Source: CAYNJF01 sp964397555 (GTDB lineage: Bacteria > Pseudomonadota > Gammaproteobacteria > Berkiellales > Berkiellaceae). Taken from it: 26,336 nt of DNA. The position numbers and the translations under genes are program-made. The stretch's first letter is position 1; each line of letters opens with the position of its first letter. Positions 25,201-26,336 of this stretch are shown piece by piece. The notes below the pieces were generated by a model, which worked only from the letters and a program-made list of their open reading frames with translations, was not told the origin of the DNA and did not search any database. Location of the stretch: positions 1 through 26,336 of the forward strand of contig CAYNJF010000033.1 in assembly GCA_964397555.1 (NCBI GenBank), written 5' to 3'.

Positions 25201-26336
25201 TAAAGGCGTGTCGATGGTACCGGGTTGCGTCAAATCAAATAAGACAATCTCAAAAGTTTCGGTGTCTTCGACTAAGTCATCATCAAGAATCTGAATCGGG
25301 ATTTCTTTGAGAAAATCCGTAGGTTCAAACGTTAATGTCCCACTGTCCAAGACGAGGTCGTTACCAGTTGCAGTTACTCCTCTTATTTCATAGCTTAACT
25401 GCGCAGGCAACTCTGTAGTAGACGTTCGTTGAACAATCAAATTCACAAAGTCCTGGGACTCATTGATATCAAAAATATTCGCAAAGTAGTTAGGGGCAAT
25501 ATCACCGTCATCGGCGATGGTGGCTGTGGCCGTATTCTGTGCCCCAACGAGCACCTGTGCATCAGGCGAGGTCGAGACAACTGTGATGATAACGGTTTCA
25601 TCAGGTTCAGCAAACCCATCGCCAAACGCAGAGAGATTAATGTTCGAAGTCGTCTCACCGGCAGGGATGATGGCGGTTGTCGGTATGTTTAAATAATCGG
25701 TAGCATTAGTCGCCGTCCCAGAGATTTCTAACTGCACTTGGGTATCAATATCAAGCGGTGAGCTCAATTGAAGCTGAAATTGCCCGGCTCGATTCGAGGC
25801 ATCTTCGGAGACATCGGGATCCGTAGCAACGATGGTTAAAAGCGTTTGATCGTCATCTAAAACGGTGGCTTGAGCCAGAGGAGAAGCTAAGTTACCAAGC
25901 GGCTCATCATTAAACTTTGGCGCATTAAGTTGTAATCCAAACTGTCGGCTTAGTTGAGGGAGCTGGTTATCGCCTGTCATGACGGTTACGTCAACAGAGG
26001 TTGGCGCTGTGTCATCAAAGACAATAAAATTGCCATCCATGGTAACCCCTTGAACATTCTCAAGCATCGGCTCCATGAGCTCACCTGCCCCGATTGCTAT
26101 GTCAACGGTGCCAAGTGCGACACTGACCGTATATCCTGGGGCAAGCGTTACCCCAGTAAAGCCCACGGTAAAGACTGCAGCCTCCCCCTCCGATAGAACT
26201 CCACCTCCAGTCACTGACCATTGGATGCCCTCGGGTAAAACTGGCTCTGGTGGCGGTGGATTATCATCAAAGACGATAAACTCATCGTCAGAGGGTGGGT
26301 TGGGATCGTTTTGTGGTCCTTGCTCCTCCTGGCCTG
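19216..26336 (-). CDS. Giant Calx-beta / beta-helix adhesin-like protein with calcium-binding C-terminus (5' end beyond window)
   Basis: The frame is open through the right edge; 2373 codons are visible and no start can be assigned (a GTG at 26214 is merely internal). N- to C-terminal: a Pro-rich linker and an FIVFDD-bearing segment; about nine Calx-beta-like repeats of 105-120 residues (about 23100-26220), each with an entry such as VSEADG or VNEDD and a DDD/DDG exit; module 1 (about 21705-23085: YGLHDG, CSPG-like FTQQ repeat, SLREA motif, beta-helix, DQRG...GAFEF); a cadherin-like domain (about 21325-21700); module 2 with the same order (about 19870-21325); and a tail with EF-hand-like loops DDNQNGQVDGID, DSNQDGTLDAND and DSNSDGVSSVDE. 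The tail resembles those of type I-secreted RTX-type proteins. A secreted or surface, calcium-stabilised adhesin is likely. No type I secretion genes are in view. Confidence 0.9.
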   Translation of the reverse strand, partial: GQEEQGPQNDPNPPSDDEFIVFDDNPPPPEPVLPEGIQWSVTGGGVLSEGEAAVFTVGFTGVTLAPGYTVSVALGTVDIAIGAGELMEPMLENVQGVTMDGNFIVFDDTAPTSVDVTVMTGDNQLPQLSRQFGLQLNAPKFNDEPLGNLASPLAQATVLDDDQTLLTIVATDPDVSEDASNRAGQFQLQLSSPLDIDTQVQLEISGTATNATDYLNIPTTAIIPAGETTSNINLSAFGDGFAEPDETVIITVVSTSPDAQVLVGAQNTATATIADDGDIAPNYFANIFDINESQDFVNLIVQRTSTTELPAQLSYEIRGVTATGNDLVLDSGTLTFEPTDFLKEIPIQILDDDLVEDTETFEIVLFDLTQPGTIDTPLITTNLFDDDVARIRVEPTVVSEKDGTVQVNVTLTGTLDIPLTVNLEPMSQSATAGLDFENSIKQVTFEANAPSPQTQTATFDIVDDDLREFIEGNAEEFFIQPSNNVTPSGTRTLQFEGGLVSIIDDDEEAFGPNQFLIFDQTISEGDVAALFDVYKEGNQSGQLSITTQVLNIPAAVLNEATPGEDYTTTESTLVFAQSDLKQSFSIPITDDDINEATESIVVIIRDAQGAVINDNAQELFIVDNDSVVVTMEDVIVSEADGQAQVTLSLSNAFDIDVEILVEPEPGRINPAFPESDVNSEPQVAFFAAGTKTATVSIDIINDDELEETEFVSLSLSAMTDLSGRDVDLSDRATITILEEDELPVLTVASVSVNEAQGALELVFERSIGVNRFQRFDFRLESDTAIDGLDFNGDEFNLTFDPFETQVTFFDTIPIINDMTVEQLESLIVNLSTDDPTLQIINPQQQITIVDDDRATVTIEDATVEEGDGFVRLVVSLDNPLDADTTVSFNYLNGSATLGSDFGPQAPASLTYRAGESGSRTVLVPIIDDNPMEEGSIEGVETFIVTASVNGAGSRDVVVNQGNVIILDDDGPVEFFAQDISVNEDDEQATVTVFRSGNPSNQVSVDFTLNDGQAVAQDDFEAQSGTLMFDPGEVQKTITINLVNDRLEEPTETFDVVLSNPIGGSIRDNTATVTVEDGDLAPTQQVLTDLYGLHDGENPTEIFLSENILFFESSAPELTYTVETSPGQGEFRLVDGGEGTPVMQFTQQQIIDGLVFYLSDTPGMITDTATLSVSDGENTVSGIDLNIQIGVNTFEDDVDFNDGTLSLREALFTANQSDKASIILLEDGTYVLDIPGVDNTPLSGDLDVDNVNHQITFQGADETIIDASAAGARVFQVLTGSDAVINDLIIEGGSGQSGAAVLNFNGQLEINDSEIHGNGVNASSVISTAGNGQTIINNTFIHSNLASFTTINNQSSGITTLNGSTLTNNQGQFTFYSATSASSTISNSTFYENNTFSEVQHELGAINLESSTFVNQNQDVVLNILADGNVNNSVIIGNGNRPNFVASGDVNGSNNVVSVGVDNFGAGNIDDPSNVTVSNFLSEFGTNVLQDNGGPTPTLALVAGATAIDQSNSTLDSDQRGFERADGNGDGVVSPDSGAFEFLGIEDSSVNQPIVVLANESIFIEEQSGTFVFDLGITNPGGGVTEVGTEYGIDSLGSADGSFFQLDSQTGELMFNMTPDFESPMDVGADNIYELVVNVFNNQPSVGLFTADVSISVNVVDVNEPIEKLVVQDVYGLNDGVNRTEVLVTNNQLNFSDPDNQTITYTIETYAAGDSGFIEGFLYRDGVLLQSGDSFTQQDINDNRITYLTTEAVQGDDASGQVEFNVSDGVNPPFFDAINFRVGINTSSDAINLNDGFLSLGEAVMVANQSTSQETLLLPEMFYPLSSDLVFTNAVNLIGVGDTFIGTNGGQHRHITFDVDSGASLIRNITFGSGREVFGNEDGNGGSILVVDGELNIEESTFIDNQAQGNGGAIFGDAGTVINLTNVTLENNRAQANGGGISALGELSIVNSTISGNSATSNGSLGGGIQVSSNFELINSTVAGNRSGDGGGGVHISGSNDPTAFIRNSTLASNTSNDISTSFSGGNLFSNISDLTIDSSIILNGSASNDGAQIQSTSPTSIKGSNNIIQNGDTSDLSGIIDDLGFLSSDAQTEFGTDNPGVSDQGGQTFTIPLIAGALAIDAGLAGPQGSIDETSDQRGASYVNQPDAGAFEFGVIPPVIFDLDADGFELIHYSQSDVHVLVGDEVRQISWVGPDDAILVLDDNQNGQVDGIDEYAFAYHHPDALTDLHGLALAYDSNQDGTLDANDQRFHDFYVWQDSNSDGVSSVDELLSLTDAQIKSIDLQSNWHGERLEAGLLYGTATYTMNNGTLGTIGDIALSLGDMIHEEGALQGLTNDTQASNDELTLSTKAANEPTMQPMQDIEIPGANTEMF
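19870..21325 (-). repeat. Duplicated module copy 2 in the giant gene
   Basis: Copy 2 repeats the same order: VYGLNDGVNRTEVL, FTQQDINDNRITYL, VGINTSSDAINLNDGFLSLG then EAVMVANQS, a beta-helix with GNGGAIF and ANGGGIS turns, and DQGGQTFTIPLIAGALAID...DQRG...GAFEF. The protein-level match is clear but diverged, so the duplication is old. Confidence 0.8.
21325..23085 (-). repeat. Duplicated module copy 1 (with cadherin-like spacer) in the giant gene
   Basis: Copy 1 encodes LYGLHDGENPTEIF, a CSPG-like repeat (FTQQQIIDGLVFYLSD), IGVNTFEDDVDFNDGTLSLR followed by EALFTANQS, a beta-helix of N-rich turns and an end reading DNGGPTPTLALVAGATAID...DQRG...GAFEF. A cadherin-like domain (DSQTGELMF...PDFESP) separates it from copy 2. 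Confidence 0.8.

Overview
The window looks like chromosomal DNA of a Gram-negative bacterium, most likely a gammaproteobacterium. It carries a periplasmic-adaptor/RND efflux pair, an exported catalase-peroxidase, a fused alpha/beta-hydrolase/OsmC protein and a giant surface or secreted Calx-beta protein. No rRNA or tRNA gene was seen, so genus cannot be assigned. A eukaryotic-type Ser/Thr kinase, a soluble M48-like metallopeptidase with a disordered tail and a large orphan protein would fit a host- or protist-associated lifestyle, but no secretion system is present to support that.

Left part (1-5.1 kb): an unrecognised 587-residue protein (+), convergent with a Nudix hydrolase (-) that overlaps it by 4 bp; then a MATE exporter (+) and a soluble M48-like zinc peptidase (+) closed by a strong intrinsic terminator.

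Middle part (5.1-10.3 kb): an accessory, visibly AT-richer stretch transcribed leftward. It holds a small exported protein of unknown family, a Ser/Thr kinase with a 4 x 12-residue repeat in its tail, and an AbiE-type nucleotidyltransferase toxin/antitoxin operon. The AbiE operon lies between two copies of a roughly 43-46 bp direct repeat; one copy reaches into the toxin stop codon. Its promoter is bracketed by two copies of a 22-bp operator-like repeat, as expected for an autoregulating AbiEi.

Right part (10.3-19.2 kb): katG (-, with a signal peptide and its own terminator), divergent from a two-gene RND efflux operon (+). Next comes a short region with a frameshifted relic of a Fic-family gene, preceded by three alternating copies of an 11-bp motif. 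Beyond it lies a two-gene leftward operon: alpha/beta-hydrolase-OsmC fusion, then an acidic 196-residue protein.

Right edge (19.2-26.3 kb): one giant leftward gene whose 5' end lies outside the window. The visible 2373 codons encode about nine Calx-beta-like repeats, two copies of a module (CSPG-like repeat, SLREA motif, beta-helix, GAFEF ending) separated by a cadherin-like domain, and a C-terminal EF-hand-like calcium-binding tail of the sort seen in type I-secreted RTX-type proteins.

No wholly new multi-gene system can be proven from sequence alone. The strongest leads are the repeat-bounded AbiE cassette, the kinase with an expandable repeat, the Fic relic with its motif array, and the duplicated architecture of the giant protein.
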